Shown here: positions 16,380 to 25,253 of the stretch, in pieces
Layout: every line of letters starts with the position of its first letter
Numbering within the stretch: the stretch's first letter is position 1
Assembly: GCF_001590835.1 (NCBI RefSeq)
Contig: NZ_LTAQ01000010.1
Location: forward strand, 22,196-86,195
DNA from: Bacillus gaemokensis
GTDB lineage: Bacteria; Bacillota; Bacilli; Bacillales; Bacillaceae_G
Direction: 5' to 3'
Length of the DNA stretch: 64,000 nt
Notes under the pieces: generated by a model
What the model was told of the DNA's origin: nothing
Database searches by the model: none
The model's input: the letters and a program-made list of their open reading frames with translations, nothing else
Made by a program: the position numbers and the translations under genes

Positions 16380-17234
16380 TCATAGCGGCGATACTTTCGG
16401 GAAAATTATTCCTTCCCAATTCATCCCCTTTAAATCAATACAATCTTTATTTAGTTTTTCCTTATAATCTTTTACTTTTAAATATCCGTAAACATAGCCA
16501 ACCCTCGGTGGCATATTTGCTATTAATTGTTTTTCAGGAGTTCTTGAAAACAAACTCGATGTAAGAGTATCTTCTTTTACATTTTGCAAGATTAGATGAT
16601 CAAGCTGAGATATATTTTCCAAAGTCCACTCTACTGTACTCTCAGGAACAAAACAATAATCACATATGCTATGACCCGGAACCAACTCCTCAGTAAAGCA
16701 CGAAGCCAATCCCTCCGTTATAATTCGTTCGCCGATAGAATCTTCAAAAAGATTGTATGTAAAGAATAACTGTCTGATCCAATGATGACATTCATGTGAG
16801 AGAAGCAACTTTAACCCTTCCAAGCTTCCTTGTACAAATTCTAGACAAATTACCGTAACTATTTTATCTTTATACTCAACTGAATATATATTCATACACT
16901 CTAAACCTACAATAACAAAAACTTCTTGTTCTACCGTTGTATTATGGAGCTTCTTTAAAATATCTTCAGTAATTGAAACAATTTTAGCTTCATAGTCTAT
17001 TGTATTTTCAATTTCTAACACCATCTCTTGGAAATAATCTTTTCCGAGCTCGCTTATCCTAGATAGAGAATTCGCTTCATTCAGAAAACCTTTCGGATCA
17101 AAATGAAGGTCTTCCAGTTCGTTTTGATGTGGTTTTAAATATAATTCTTTATAATCTTTTATCCAATCACTCTCTAACTCACTGTTTTTAAACGCATTCA
17201 AAAAATCTCGATATAACCAGTTCCATTTAATCAC
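16380..17234 (-). CDS. Predicted zinc metalloprotease, DUF2268/YjaZ-like
   Basis: A 284-residue cytosolic protein with no signal peptide. The zincin motif HECHH (in LLSHECHHWIRQ) lies near residue 147, and ITEGLASCFTEE about 30 residues later supplies the likely third zinc ligand, a glutamate. This arrangement matches the DUF2268 predicted Zn-dependent proteases. The N-terminal half is helical. The GTG start is preceded by AAGGGGTG with a 7-base gap. The substrate is unknown. It lies alone on the minus strand among small genes of uncertain role. Confidence 0.75.
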   Translation of the reverse strand: MIKWNWLYRDFLNAFKNSELESDWIKDYKELYLKPHQNELEDLHFDPKGFLNEANSLSRISELGKDYFQEMVLEIENTIDYEAKIVSITEDILKKLHNTTVEQEVFVIVGLECMNIYSVEYKDKIVTVICLEFVQGSLEGLKLLLSHECHHWIRQLFFTYNLFEDSIGERIITEGLASCFTEELVPGHSICDYCFVPESTVEWTLENISQLDHLILQNVKEDTLTSSLFSRTPEKQLIANMPPRVGYVYGYLKVKDYKEKLNKDCIDLKGMNWEGIIFPKVSPL

Positions 17235-17337
17235 TCATCAACACCCCTTTTACATTAATATATGCACATATACTTCTTCAAGGGGGCAGGAAACACCTTT
17301 ATTCTTTTCCTCGTTTGCCTTTATTGAAAATAGTTTC

Positions 17338-17477
17338 TAAATTTCCCTTCGACTCTCTACGGCATCCTTCAATTTCTGCAACATATATTCAGTTCCCTTA
17401 CACCCTTTTAACGGATAAGACGGTAGAACGTGCATATCTTCTCCAACAATAATTAACAGATTCTTCTCTAAATCCAC
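17338..17477 (-). pseudogene. 3' remnant of a DUF6884-type gene
   Basis: The minus-strand frame ends SYPLKGCKGTEYMLQKLKDA plus VESRREI. This is nearly the same as the C-terminus of the intact protein encoded at 18492-18944 (SYPLEGCKGIGYMLQKLKCA and on). The upstream part of the gene is missing. A GTG at 17477 with GAGGTG close by could still allow a 46-residue product, but spacing is poor. It is best read as the leftover of a duplicated paralog. Confidence 0.65.
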
Positions 17478-17551
17478 CTCACCTCTTTACATTTAGCATA
17501 TCTCGATATATTTTATTAATATCTTTGTTTATATTTGTAGGAGGAAATAGA

Positions 17552-17911
17552 TTGATTAACGCAATAGGTCTCGCTTTTATTCTTTCTAATAAGCCTGAAA
17601 AGAAGAAAAAAGTTTATCTTAATGATAGATTTGCACTAATAGACATTATTGAATTTAAAGATGTATATGATTCTGAAGGTAACCCATTAGTAGAATTAAC
17701 ATGTAAATATAGTATTTATTTGGATGAAAAATACTATTGTAAATCTCTTGAAGACTACACTGGACAAGTATTTCCTTTCCTAAGTGCAAAAATTGGAAAA
17801 GGTCTTGTTAGAAATTTAAATTATTCTTTTTCATATATTGACGTGTATGATAAAAAACCACCAGTTAAAGAAATAAGAAACCTTATGGAGCAAGTAATAA
17901 ATTATAAATAA
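17552..17911 (+). CDS. Hypothetical protein, 119 aa
   Basis: The start is a TTG at 17552 preceded by AGGAGG with a 7-base gap; an earlier in-frame TTG has no ribosome site. The protein is soluble, with alternating strands and charged segments (KKVYLNDRFALIDIIEFKDVY, then LVELTCKYSIYLDEKYYCK). No family is recognised and no catalytic motif stands out. It stands alone on the plus strand between minus-strand genes. Confidence 0.6.
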   Translation: MINAIGLAFILSNKPEKKKKVYLNDRFALIDIIEFKDVYDSEGNPLVELTCKYSIYLDEKYYCKSLEDYTGQVFPFLSAKIGKGLVRNLNYSFSYIDVYDKKPPVKEIRNLMEQVINYK

Positions 17912-17991
17912 CATGTCCTAAATCTTAAATGAAACTTATCTTTACAATAATAGGGGGCTTTCTACAGCCCCTATTTTTCAATAACTCATTA

Positions 17992-18372
17992 TTAATCTTC
18001 ATCTCGATATGTTAATTCAGCTAAAAATTCTTCTAGTGAATCACTATGTAAAAGGGGCTCCCACTCACCCATGCCATGTTCAGCTGTATACACTGGGAAT
18101 TTAACATCCTTTACATCAACAAAAAATGGATCTCCCATTACCTCCTCATATCCAATAACAAACCAGCTATCTTGCCAATCCCCTTTTTCATTTCCAATAA
18201 GAGATTCATTATCTTTCCCTATACTATAACCTAATTGGCCTTCTTCAAACTCATCCCTAGAAAATATATAAACAGGCATCATTTCTTCTGTAATATCTAA
18301 AATTTCCACCTCATGATTTTTTAACCGCTCGAGCATACATAGCAATTTATCAATTTCATTCTTGTAGGACAT
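17992..18372 (-). CDS. SMI1/KNR4 (SUKH) family-like protein
   Basis: A 126-residue acidic protein. The central block GDWQDSWFVIGYEEVMGDPFFVD, followed by the C-terminal helix SLEEFLAEL, is typical of the SMI1/KNR4 (SUKH) superfamily, many members of which are immunity proteins against toxin domains. No polymorphic toxin is visible nearby, so it may be an orphan immunity gene or a general SUKH protein. AGGAGA precedes the ATG. It lies upstream of the DUF2268 gene and 119 bases downstream of the DUF6884 gene. Confidence 0.65.
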   Translation of the reverse strand: MSYKNEIDKLLCMLERLKNHEVEILDITEEMMPVYIFSRDEFEEGQLGYSIGKDNESLIGNEKGDWQDSWFVIGYEEVMGDPFFVDVKDVKFPVYTAEHGMGEWEPLLHSDSLEEFLAELTYRDED

Positions 18373-18491
18373 TTTAATATCTCCTCATCTAGCTTTTTTT
18401 ATTGAGCTTCAGATTTTTTTGCATTATAAGCCTATATTGCTAACAATACATAACCCCCTCATTTACAATATAAATTGAGTTCTTTTAACTT

Positions 18492-18944
18492 TTACTGAAT
18501 CTCTTTATGATTTTCAACCGCACACTTCAACTTCTGCAACATATACCCAATTCCCTTACATCCCTCTAATGGATACGAAATGGTTTCTTCCGGATATAAC
18601 TTTGTCACTACTTTTTTATGTTTCTTTCCTGCAAGTAAAACAATTTCATCAAAGTCTATTAATCCTTTATCAATCATCTGTTCTTTTAATTGTTCTATAC
18701 GAATAATCTCATTACTTTTCGAATTAAAGGCCAGATTATAGTTTTCTTTCACTCTATCAGTTGGAAGTAAAAAACCATGCTTTGCGGATAAAATAACCCA
18801 GTATGTAAAAAATTGTGCAGCATACGCTTGGCACGATTTTCCGAATGGACTAATGTATACATCCTTCGCTTCCGTTGGCCCCTTATCGGGGTACTTATCC
18901 CAAATTTTCTTTTTCCCACATGGAATAATGCATAATCTTTTCAT
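18492..18944 (-). CDS. DUF6884-like protein
   Basis: A 150-residue protein opening CIIPCGKKKIWDKYPDKGP, with a VYISPFGKSCQAYAAQFF block and LSAKHGFLLPTDRV, the pattern of the DUF6884 family. The early C-G-x-K-K motif and the conserved SAKHG resemble YaaA-like and tRNA-guanine transglycosylase-related proteins, but no reaction is established. The ATG at 18944 fits the AAGAGGT site better than the upstream TTG at 18974. A decayed paralog end lies about 1 kb away at 17338. Confidence 0.65.
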   Translation of the reverse strand: MKRLCIIPCGKKKIWDKYPDKGPTEAKDVYISPFGKSCQAYAAQFFTYWVILSAKHGFLLPTDRVKENYNLAFNSKSNEIIRIEQLKEQMIDKGLIDFDEIVLLAGKKHKKVVTKLYPEETISYPLEGCKGIGYMLQKLKCAVENHKEIQ

Positions 18945-19188
18945 TGTTATGTTCTTACCTCTTTTCTCTTTCAATCCTATATATAATCTACTTCACGGTT
19001 GCTTAAATTTACACTCTTATAATTACTTGCAAAGTATGACCTAGTATTTCTAGATAAAATCATAACATTTTTAATTCATATCTAAAAATAACAAGTTTCT
19101 CTTTTCTTCCTGCGTACTTTCTATTTCTTCTCTATAAAATACTCAAATAACAGACCATAATATCTGAAATGTGATTCTTGCTAAAAAC

Positions 19189-19225
19189 AAAAAGGACAAG
19201 CAGACTGTTTATCTGCTTGCCCTTT
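19189..19225 (-). terminator. Terminator of ppaC
   Basis: CAAGCAGA pairs with TCTGCTTG inside flanking AAAAGG/CCTTTT, and minus-strand T runs follow. It lies 22 bases beyond the ppaC stop. Confidence 0.9.
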
Positions 19226-19246
19226 TCATTTCATCCAACTCTACTC

Positions 19247-20179
19247 TTATAGAGTTTGGAACGTTTCTGTTAATACAGGAACGATTTGTTTTTTACGAGA
19301 TACAACACCTTTTAAAGTAGCTGTATTATTCTCTAATGATACGTTGTATGCTTTCTCAACAGCTACTGCTGTTTTACCGATTGCAAGAGCAACAGAATCA
19401 TTAGTTAAGATATCAGTTACAACGAATAAGAATAGGTCTAAACCTTTTTCTTCAACTACTGCAGAGATTACTTTTTCTAATTCCGCTTGATGTACAAGAA
19501 CGTCGTTTGTATCAACAGCGTTTACTTGTGCGATTTCAACTTTTGCATTGCCCATTTGGAATTCTTTTGCGTCAAGAGAGATTAATTGCTCCATTGTTTT
19601 ACCGCTTAGATCAGCGCCAGCTTTTAACATTTCTAAACCATAGCTATCTGCATCAACACCAGCGATTTCCGCTAATTCACGAGCTGCAACTACGTCTTGT
19701 TCTGTACAAGTTGGAGATTTAAACAGTAAAGAATCTGAAATAATTGCAGATAACATTAAACCTGCAACTTCTTTACGAATTGCAACGCCGTTTTCTTTGT
19801 ACATTTTGTTTAAAATTGTAGCTGTACAACCAACTGGCTCACAACGATAGTATAAAGGATCGCTTGTCTCAAAGTTAGCAATACGGTGATGATCAATCAC
19901 TTCTAACACACGAACAGATTCGATATCGTTAGCACTTTGTTGACGTTCGTTATGGTCAACTAAAATAACGTTGTCCACCTCGTTTGCTACTGTATCAACA
20001 AAACGCGGTCCTTCTACTTTAAAATGATCTAACGCAAATTGAGTTTCACCGCTGATTTCACCTAAACGTACAGGCTCAACATTCATTCCTAATTCTTTTT
20101 TCAGCTCTGCGTAAGCAATCGCAGAACAAATTGCATCTGTATCTGGGTTTTTATGCCCGAAAACTAGTACTTTTTCCAT
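19247..20179 (-). CDS. ppaC: Manganese-dependent inorganic pyrophosphatase
   Basis: A 310-residue family II pyrophosphatase, the usual length. It has all DHH-family metal motifs: GHKNPDTDA at the N-terminus, VDHNE near residue 75, VIDHHRI near residue 98, and the C-terminal substrate-binding SRKKQ. It hydrolyses pyrophosphate in the cytosol, pulling biosynthetic reactions forward. The ATG at 20179 fits the AGAGGTGG site; a GTG three codons earlier lies inside that site. It is monocistronic with its own terminator. Confidence 0.95.
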   Translation of the reverse strand: MEKVLVFGHKNPDTDAICSAIAYAELKKELGMNVEPVRLGEISGETQFALDHFKVEGPRFVDTVANEVDNVILVDHNERQQSANDIESVRVLEVIDHHRIANFETSDPLYYRCEPVGCTATILNKMYKENGVAIRKEVAGLMLSAIISDSLLFKSPTCTEQDVVAARELAEIAGVDADSYGLEMLKAGADLSGKTMEQLISLDAKEFQMGNAKVEIAQVNAVDTNDVLVHQAELEKVISAVVEEKGLDLFLFVVTDILTNDSVALAIGKTAVAVEKAYNVSLENNTATLKGVVSRKKQIVPVLTETFQTL

Positions 20180-20298
20180 GATTTCCACCTCTTCATGAAA
20201 AGGATATCTTAAAGAAGCAAATATGACAATATTTTAAACACATTTTTTTATAAATAATTGTACTTTCTTCTAAATTTCCCGTTCATATATCCTCTCAG

Positions 20299-20331
20299 AA
20301 AAAAAGATCATCTAAGTTTATTTAGATGATC
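20299..20331 (-). terminator. Terminator of the LPMO gene
   Basis: GATCATCTAA pairs with TTTAGATGATC and is followed on the minus strand by T7. Confidence 0.85.
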
Positions 20332-20362
20332 CACAATTTTGCTTCTCATATACAACATATTA

Positions 20363-21034
20363 CTAAAATCGAAGTGGAAAATGAATATTACTATTAAATT
20401 CCATTTTTCCCTCTAAACCATTATTCACAAGATTCACATCAATTACTTGATAAAAAGCATTTCCTGTATCAGCAATTTCCCAAACAGCTAAAATAAGATG
20501 ATAGCCACTGCGATCAGTCGGTACATTCGCTTCATGAATAACCGTTGTCCCTGGTCTTACCCCACCGTCATTCTTTACATAAAAAGGTACTAAATCCAAA
20601 TCAAAACGAGTCAACGGCTTATTTGGATTCCAATCTTTTTTCGTAATATAATATTTCCATTCTTTTGTGCTATGTGGTGCTGTTAATTTCCATTGAAATT
20701 TATTTTTCCCGCCACTTAATGTTACCTTCTTCCACCTATCCACCGTTTGCACATCTAAATCTGGAAAATGTCCAGCCCCTGCAATTTTACCATCAGATGG
20801 TCCTAATTGTGGAAATAATCCAGGCCCTTCTACACTTTGCGGTTCATATTGAATTGGCCCACAGTTTAGATTTACTCCTTGTTTACACAAATAAGAACGG
20901 CTCGCTGGTGACTCTACATATCCATGTGCTGAAGCTTTTTGTGCGAATCCGAATGAAACTAAACTCACCATACACATCCCGCATAACAAAGAATATCGAA
21001 TAGAATTTTTCAGTTTTCTTCTGCTTCTTTTCAC
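20363..21034 (-). CDS. Secreted lytic polysaccharide monooxygenase, AA10 (chitin-binding)
   Basis: A secreted copper enzyme of the AA10 family that cleaves chitin or cellulose oxidatively. With the GTG start at 21034 (GGGGGA seven bases upstream), the signal peptide ends KASA and the mature chain begins HGYVESPASR. The N-terminal histidine forms half of the copper brace. A second histidine in LTAPHSTKEW and a late aromatic residue in GNAFYQVIDVNL complete the site. The protein is a single catalytic domain with no added FnIII or carbohydrate-binding module. It is monocistronic. Confidence 0.9.
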   Translation of the reverse strand: MKRSRRKLKNSIRYSLLCGMCMVSLVSFGFAQKASAHGYVESPASRSYLCKQGVNLNCGPIQYEPQSVEGPGLFPQLGPSDGKIAGAGHFPDLDVQTVDRWKKVTLSGGKNKFQWKLTAPHSTKEWKYYITKKDWNPNKPLTRFDLDLVPFYVKNDGGVRPGTTVIHEANVPTDRSGYHLILAVWEIADTGNAFYQVIDVNLVNNGLEGKMEFNSNIHFPLRF

Positions 21035-21284
21035 TTTCCATTCCCCCATTTCTAATATAAAGAGATGACACCTATAAGTTGCCTAGTCATCTTCTCAACA
21101 TTATAGAAGAAATAGGACATTATATGTATGCGTTTTCAGTTTTCTCAAATTATAAAATAACTTTTTCAATACGATTTCTAGTAATAAGTTACATACACTT
21201 TTCATTCTTTTGTTTTTCTTCGTTAATGAATAAACCTATTTTTGACAGCAAGATTGTATGCAGCATTATTAGATGAAGCCATAT

Positions 21285-21334
21285 TGAGCTATCATAGTAC
21301 AAAAAAACTTTCATCTCTTGTTCTATGATAGCTC
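21285..21334. repeat. 14-bp inverted repeat
   Basis: TTGAGCTATCATAG and CTATGATAGCTCAA form a perfect inverted repeat with a 22-base spacer, located between the LPMO promoter region and the AGCS terminator. There is no trailing T run, so it is not an obvious terminator. Nothing else supported lies in 21050-21340. Confidence 0.5.
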
Positions 21335-21340
21335 AACATA

Positions 21341-21376
21341 AAAAGAAACAAAGAAGATTACATCTTTGTTTCTTTT
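21341..21376 (-). terminator. Terminator of the AGCS symporter gene
   Basis: AAAAGAAACAAAGA pairs with TCTTTGTTTCTTTT around an 8-base loop, about 36 bases past the stop codon on the minus strand. Confidence 0.85.
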
Positions 21377-21411
21377 ACCTTGTCTATAAATAAAAGTTAG
21401 AATTTTCAGAA

Positions 21412-22902
21412 TCAAAATTTTACACTTTGATCAATCTCGACTCTTTCATTTGTAGCTTTCTTTTTTAGTTCTTCACACTTTTCTTCCCAAAATTCAATAT
21501 CATCAAACCCCGCTTCTCTCGGATTAAAAACCGGATCCTTCCCTGCTTTTTTCTGACTTTCATAATCCTTCAACACCTTTAAAGCTGGCTTTGTTAAGAA
21601 TAATATTGCAATCAGGTTAAGCCAAGCCATACTTCCTATTCCTAAATCTCCTAGATTCCATAAAAAAGAAGCAGATTCTACACTTCCAATGTAAACCATA
21701 ATTAGAAATCCAATCTTCAAAACCGTTTTTAACCAATTTAGCTTTAATTTATGGTCAAGATAAACCAGTGTAGTCTCAGCAATATAGTAATAGGCTAACA
21801 ATGTGGTAAATGCAAAGAAAAAGATGGCAATAGATATAAACAACGGTCCAAATCCTGAAAATACAGTTTCAACAGCTTGTTGCGTATATATTGGACCTGG
21901 TTCGATATTTCCCATTGTTTGTACAATCGGTTCTTTTCCTTCCGGAGCTACATTATACATCCCTGTTATAAGAATCATAAGTGCCGTTGATGTACACACA
22001 ACAATTGTATCAATATAAACAGAAAATGCTTGTACCAATCCTTGTTTAGCAGGGTGTGATACTTCAGCTGCTGCAGAACTATACGTTGCTTCTCCAACTC
22101 CAGCAACATTTGAAAACACAGCTCTTTTTACACCCCAAGCAATCGCCGCTCCAACAATGCCCCCGAAAGCTTGGTTCGTACCAAGTGCACTAGAAAAAAT
22201 AAGGACAAACATACTTGGAAATTCAGTAACATTTGCGATTAACACTATACATGTTACTACAACATACCCAATCGCCATAAATGGAACCAACGCTTGTGAA
22301 ACAACAGCAATTCTCTTTACCCCACCAAAAATAATCGCCGCAAGTAATACAACTAAAAGAATACCGGTAACATTCTTGCTAATAGCAGATGAATTTTCAA
22401 ATCCAACTGCTATACTACTCGATTGAATACCCGGCAATAAAACACCGTATGAAAGAGTAACTACAATAGCAACAAGTACAGCAAACCATTTTAACTTTAA
22501 TCCTTTTTCAATAAAATATGGGGTCCCTCCTCGGTATTCATTCCCCACTTTGCTCTTATATAATTGTGCAAGAGTAGATTCAACAAACGCACTTGCTCCC
22601 CCTAGTAATGCCATGACCCACATCCAGAAAACGGCTCCCGGTCCTCCAAAGGCAATTGCTGTGGCTACACCAGCGATATTTCCAATCCCAACACGTCCTG
22701 ACAGTGCTAAACAAAAAGCTTGAAAAGAAGATATTCCTGTCTCTGAAGTTTTTCCTTCAAACAATAATTTTATCATTTCTTTAAAATATCTAATTTGTAA
22801 AAAACGAGTAGCGATCGAGAAAAATATCCCTGCCCCTAATGCAAAAACAACTAACCCAATACTCCAAACTTGTCCAACTAACCACTCTACTAATTTCTCC
22901 AT
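21412..22902 (-). CDS. Sodium:alanine symporter family (AGCS) transporter
   Basis: A 496-residue polytopic membrane protein of the AGCS family, which imports alanine, glycine or glutamine with sodium. The diagnostic block is ALSGRVGIGNIAGVATAIAFGGPGAVFWMW near residue 67, with GGTPYFIEKGL near residue 125. The family's LAYYYIAETT block is also present. The C-terminal 50 residues are charged and cytoplasmic. GGGGGG precedes the ATG. It is monocistronic. Alanine is the usual substrate, but specificity cannot be proven here. Confidence 0.9.
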   Translation of the reverse strand: MEKLVEWLVGQVWSIGLVVFALGAGIFFSIATRFLQIRYFKEMIKLLFEGKTSETGISSFQAFCLALSGRVGIGNIAGVATAIAFGGPGAVFWMWVMALLGGASAFVESTLAQLYKSKVGNEYRGGTPYFIEKGLKLKWFAVLVAIVVTLSYGVLLPGIQSSSIAVGFENSSAISKNVTGILLVVLLAAIIFGGVKRIAVVSQALVPFMAIGYVVVTCIVLIANVTEFPSMFVLIFSSALGTNQAFGGIVGAAIAWGVKRAVFSNVAGVGEATYSSAAAEVSHPAKQGLVQAFSVYIDTIVVCTSTALMILITGMYNVAPEGKEPIVQTMGNIEPGPIYTQQAVETVFSGFGPLFISIAIFFFAFTTLLAYYYIAETTLVYLDHKLKLNWLKTVLKIGFLIMVYIGSVESASFLWNLGDLGIGSMAWLNLIAILFLTKPALKVLKDYESQKKAGKDPVFNPREAGFDDIEFWEEKCEELKKKATNERVEIDQSVKF

Positions 22903-23129
22903 TCAATCCCCCCTAAATAAATTCACCCATTCATCATGCAATTCACATACCAACCTATAGTGAATCTTTGAATATTTACTTGAGGACAATGAATGTATAT
23001 CCATTAGATAGAATGTTTTTACACACTTGTGTAAATATTTTTTGAATTGTTGTTACTTTTTTTACATATAGGTTCTATGCAATCATAAAATATAAACTTT
23101 TCCCTATCCCATTCAAGGTTGTACATACT

Positions 23130-23167
23130 AAAAAGAGCTGTTGAGATTTCTCTCAACAGCTCTTTTT
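23130..23167 (-). terminator. Terminator of the DUF2653 operon
   Basis: AAAAAGAGCTGTTGAGA and TCTCAACAGCTCTTTTT form a near-perfect stem just after the stop codon at 23170. Confidence 0.9.
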
Positions 23168-23169
23168 CA

Positions 23170-23478
23170 CTACTCATCTGAGCTATTAAAATTCACTAAC
23201 GCGATAATACCTTCTTCATCATCTAATTCAAGCTGTAACCTTGCAGCAAATGGATTGACATTATATTCCCTATCAAGCCATAAACGAAGTGCTTCAATTA
23301 GATTTGCTTGAATTAAAATTTGCCCGCGACCATTGACTTCTACTTCAGCAGAAAAACCATAGTCATCATCATACATCAGCTCAACTGAAACTTCTTCTGG
23401 ACCAACTTGTCTCTTTTCTGCGATATACACACATAGTGCGTTTATAAGCTCTTGCTCGGAAATTTTTATCGTTTCCAT
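23170..23478 (-). CDS. DUF2653 (YxcD-like) protein
   Basis: A 102-residue acidic cytosolic protein of the DUF2653 family, with an N-terminal helix SEQELINALCVYIAEK and a strand-rich middle. Its ATG overlaps the end of the upstream membrane protein gene by 13 bases, so the two are translated from one message and probably work together. The function of the family is not established. It ends at a strong terminator. Confidence 0.8.
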   Translation of the reverse strand: METIKISEQELINALCVYIAEKRQVGPEEVSVELMYDDDYGFSAEVEVNGRGQILIQANLIEALRLWLDREYNVNPFAARLQLELDDEEGIIALVNFNSSDE

Positions 23479-23915
23479 GCTGCTTCTTCCGCCTGTTTCT
23501 TACGTTGGTCTTTGAAATATTTAAATGCACGGACTGCTAACATTACAATCCCAACCATTACTAACATATTTACCATGAACGCTAATACAGAACCAAGCGC
23601 TCCCATGTTTGCGAATAAGCTTCCCATTAGTAAACCACCAAGACCACCTAGTAATAAGCCTTTCATAAAGCTTCCTTTATTACTTTTTGGCGCTGTATTT
23701 GATGCTTTTGTTTTTGTATCAGGGTTTGTTTTCTGTGCATTCACATTAGAATCTTTTTTGTTCAAATCAACTTTTGACTTTTGACCTGAACTTGGAGTAA
23801 ATGATTTTTTACCAGATTTGTAACTTTTCGCTGCTGCATGATCTACGAAAACAAAACTGCTAGCCCCAAATATAACCATAAATGCAGTCATTACTGTAAC
23901 GAGTTTTTTCAACAT
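23466..23915 (-). CDS. Exported membrane protein, 149 aa
   Basis: The protein has a Sec signal peptide (cut after DHAAA, near residue 29), a low-complexity lysine, serine and threonine-rich linker, and two transmembrane segments. The first carries a glycine repeat (KGLLLGGLGGLLMGSLFANMG, residues ~85-105) and the second is MVNMLVMVGIVMLAVRAF. A charged cytoplasmic tail follows. It is co-transcribed with the DUF2653 gene. Its promoter region is shared with the divergent DUF1836 regulator and contains the AAGTTC-N4-GAACTT sites. Confidence 0.75.
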   Translation of the reverse strand: MLKKLVTVMTAFMVIFGASSFVFVDHAAAKSYKSGKKSFTPSSGQKSKVDLNKKDSNVNAQKTNPDTKTKASNTAPKSNKGSFMKGLLLGGLGGLLMGSLFANMGALGSVLAFMVNMLVMVGIVMLAVRAFKYFKDQRKKQAEEAAWKR

Positions 23916-24005
23916 ATTATATCCATTCTCCTTTTACTATAGATATATGTGAAATCTATCTTTCTTTAAAATAAGAGTGATAGATTTATTTTAAAGCTAA
24001 ACAAA

Positions 24006-24034
24006 AAGTTCTTATGAACTTATTATATGAACTT
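24006..24034. promoter_or_regulatory. Operator-like palindrome 1 (AAGTTC-N4-GAACTT)
   Basis: AAGTTC TTAT GAACTT (24006-24021) is a perfect dyad, and a further GAACTT half-site follows at 24029-24034. It lies in the divergent region between the exported-protein gene (23915) and the DUF1836 gene (24179). An identical dyad occurs at 24141. Confidence 0.6.
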
Positions 24035-24111
24035 TTATTATAATAAGCAAGTATTATTTATTTAATGATATTAACCATTTGAAAATACAGGAAAAATAAA
24101 GAAAAACAGAA

Positions 24112-24140
24112 TTGACTTTATACGTAATAAAACATATTAT
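24112..24140 (+). promoter_or_regulatory. SigA-type promoter of the DUF1836 gene
   Basis: TTGACT (24112-24117) and TATTAT (24135-24140) are separated by 17 bases, close to the consensus. The second operator dyad begins right after the -10 box, covering the expected transcription start. Confidence 0.75.
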
Positions 24141-24156
24141 AAGTTCACAAGAACTT
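24141..24156. promoter_or_regulatory. Operator-like palindrome 2 (AAGTTC-N4-GAACTT)
   Basis: AAGTTC ACAA GAACTT repeats both half-sites of palindrome 1 exactly and lies on the predicted transcription start of the DUF1836 gene. This position suits autorepression. Confidence 0.65.
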
Positions 24157-24178
24157 TTATAATTTTGGAGGTGAAAAG

Positions 24179-24940
24179 ATGGAAACATTTCATCTCACAC
24201 GAAACGAAATGGCAGCGCTCCTCCTTTCACTTAGAGGATGGAATACAAAAAAGCCTCTCGGTATTTTACAAGAAGCTTGGGCAAAGTCACATAAAAAAGA
24301 TATTGAATGCGGACAAAGTGTTACAGCTTTTATTACAACCGCGCTTTCACCTATTTTTGAAAAACTGATTAAAATTGAAGATACAGATATCGGTTTTTCT
24401 TTAAACGAAATCGTTGCACTTGGTAATCAAATTGAAAATACTAGTTTTTCTGTAACAGCTATGCAAAATTGGGTTAAACGGGATATAAAAGAAATGATTG
24501 GTTCACCGCAAAAAGGAAAAAAATATTCCATCGAACAAGCAGCATTACTATTTATCGTAGAAGATTTAAAAACCGCACTGGATTTTGAATCTATACGTAA
24601 GTTGTTAAGACTGATTGTAAATGACCCCGCTGATCGTAGTGATGATTTAATTAACCCTGTTCATCTATACGTCGCCTATTCTTCTTTATTTGAAGAATTA
24701 AATCAAGAAGGTTGTTTACAATTAAACGCAACGGATACCATTCATACAATTGAAAATATTGTAAAAGAAAAAGCAGATAAAATTGCAAGTAAGCTTGATC
24801 AAATAAATAATAACCAACGAGAAGCTATTCGCAATGCAATTATTATCGCGACACTCTCTGTACATACAGCATATGTACAAATGTTAGCGAAACGTTATGT
24901 TTCAGCCACTTTATTCTTACAGCATCTCGACATAAAATAG
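24179..24940 (+). CDS. DUF1836 domain protein, putative regulator
   Basis: A 253-residue cytosolic protein of the DUF1836 family. The region around residues 80-125 (SFSVTAMQNWVKRDIKEMIG, then GKKYSIEQAALLFIVEDLK) looks like a MerR-like helix-turn-helix, consistent with DNA binding. The C-terminal half is helical. GGAGGTGAAAAG precedes the ATG. A near-consensus promoter and two identical dyads lie upstream, which suggests it regulates itself and the divergent operon. The ligand is unknown. Confidence 0.8.
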   Translation: METFHLTRNEMAALLLSLRGWNTKKPLGILQEAWAKSHKKDIECGQSVTAFITTALSPIFEKLIKIEDTDIGFSLNEIVALGNQIENTSFSVTAMQNWVKRDIKEMIGSPQKGKKYSIEQAALLFIVEDLKTALDFESIRKLLRLIVNDPADRSDDLINPVHLYVAYSSLFEELNQEGCLQLNATDTIHTIENIVKEKADKIASKLDQINNNQREAIRNAIIIATLSVHTAYVQMLAKRYVSATLFLQHLDIK

Positions 24941-24963
24941 GAGCATAAAATGCTCCTATTTTT
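24937..24963 (+). terminator. Terminator of the DUF1836 gene
   Basis: AATAGGAGCAT pairs with ATGCTCCTATT, followed by T5, directly at the stop codon. A near-identical hairpin occurs at 25577. Confidence 0.9.
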
Positions 24964-25253
24964 CATTACACAAAAGTATACGTAGCAATCCAAACCTACC
25001 ATTACAACTATATTGTACAATCAAAAGTTCGAACGAATAATCAGTCTCCTTCTAACCACTCTGCAATAAATACATATTTATACTCAGTAATCCCTGTTTT
25101 TTCAGTTCATATTTTATCCCATTCTTTAAATTTTACCAAAACAAATAAGATACCTCTAGGTATAATGGAAAAAAAAGTAAAGATAAATGCTACATATTAT
25201 CCTCTTTCCAAGTAAATATTAATGGCAGTCTGATAAAAAGGAGGAAACATTCC

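Noticed and set aside
16181-16564. 127-codon open frame on the plus strand
   Set aside because: It overlaps hairpins and the 3' end of the metalloprotease gene; there is no ribosome site.
20665-21003. 112-codon open frame on the plus strand
   Set aside because: Antisense shadow of the LPMO gene.
21079-21276. 65-codon plus-strand frame in the LPMO upstream region
   Set aside because: No ribosome site, and the composition is of AT-rich noncoding DNA; it looks like chance.
23081-23097. Possible second PlcR box (TATGCAATCATAAAATA)
   Set aside because: The right half lacks CATA, so it does not fit the TATGNAN4TNCATA pattern.
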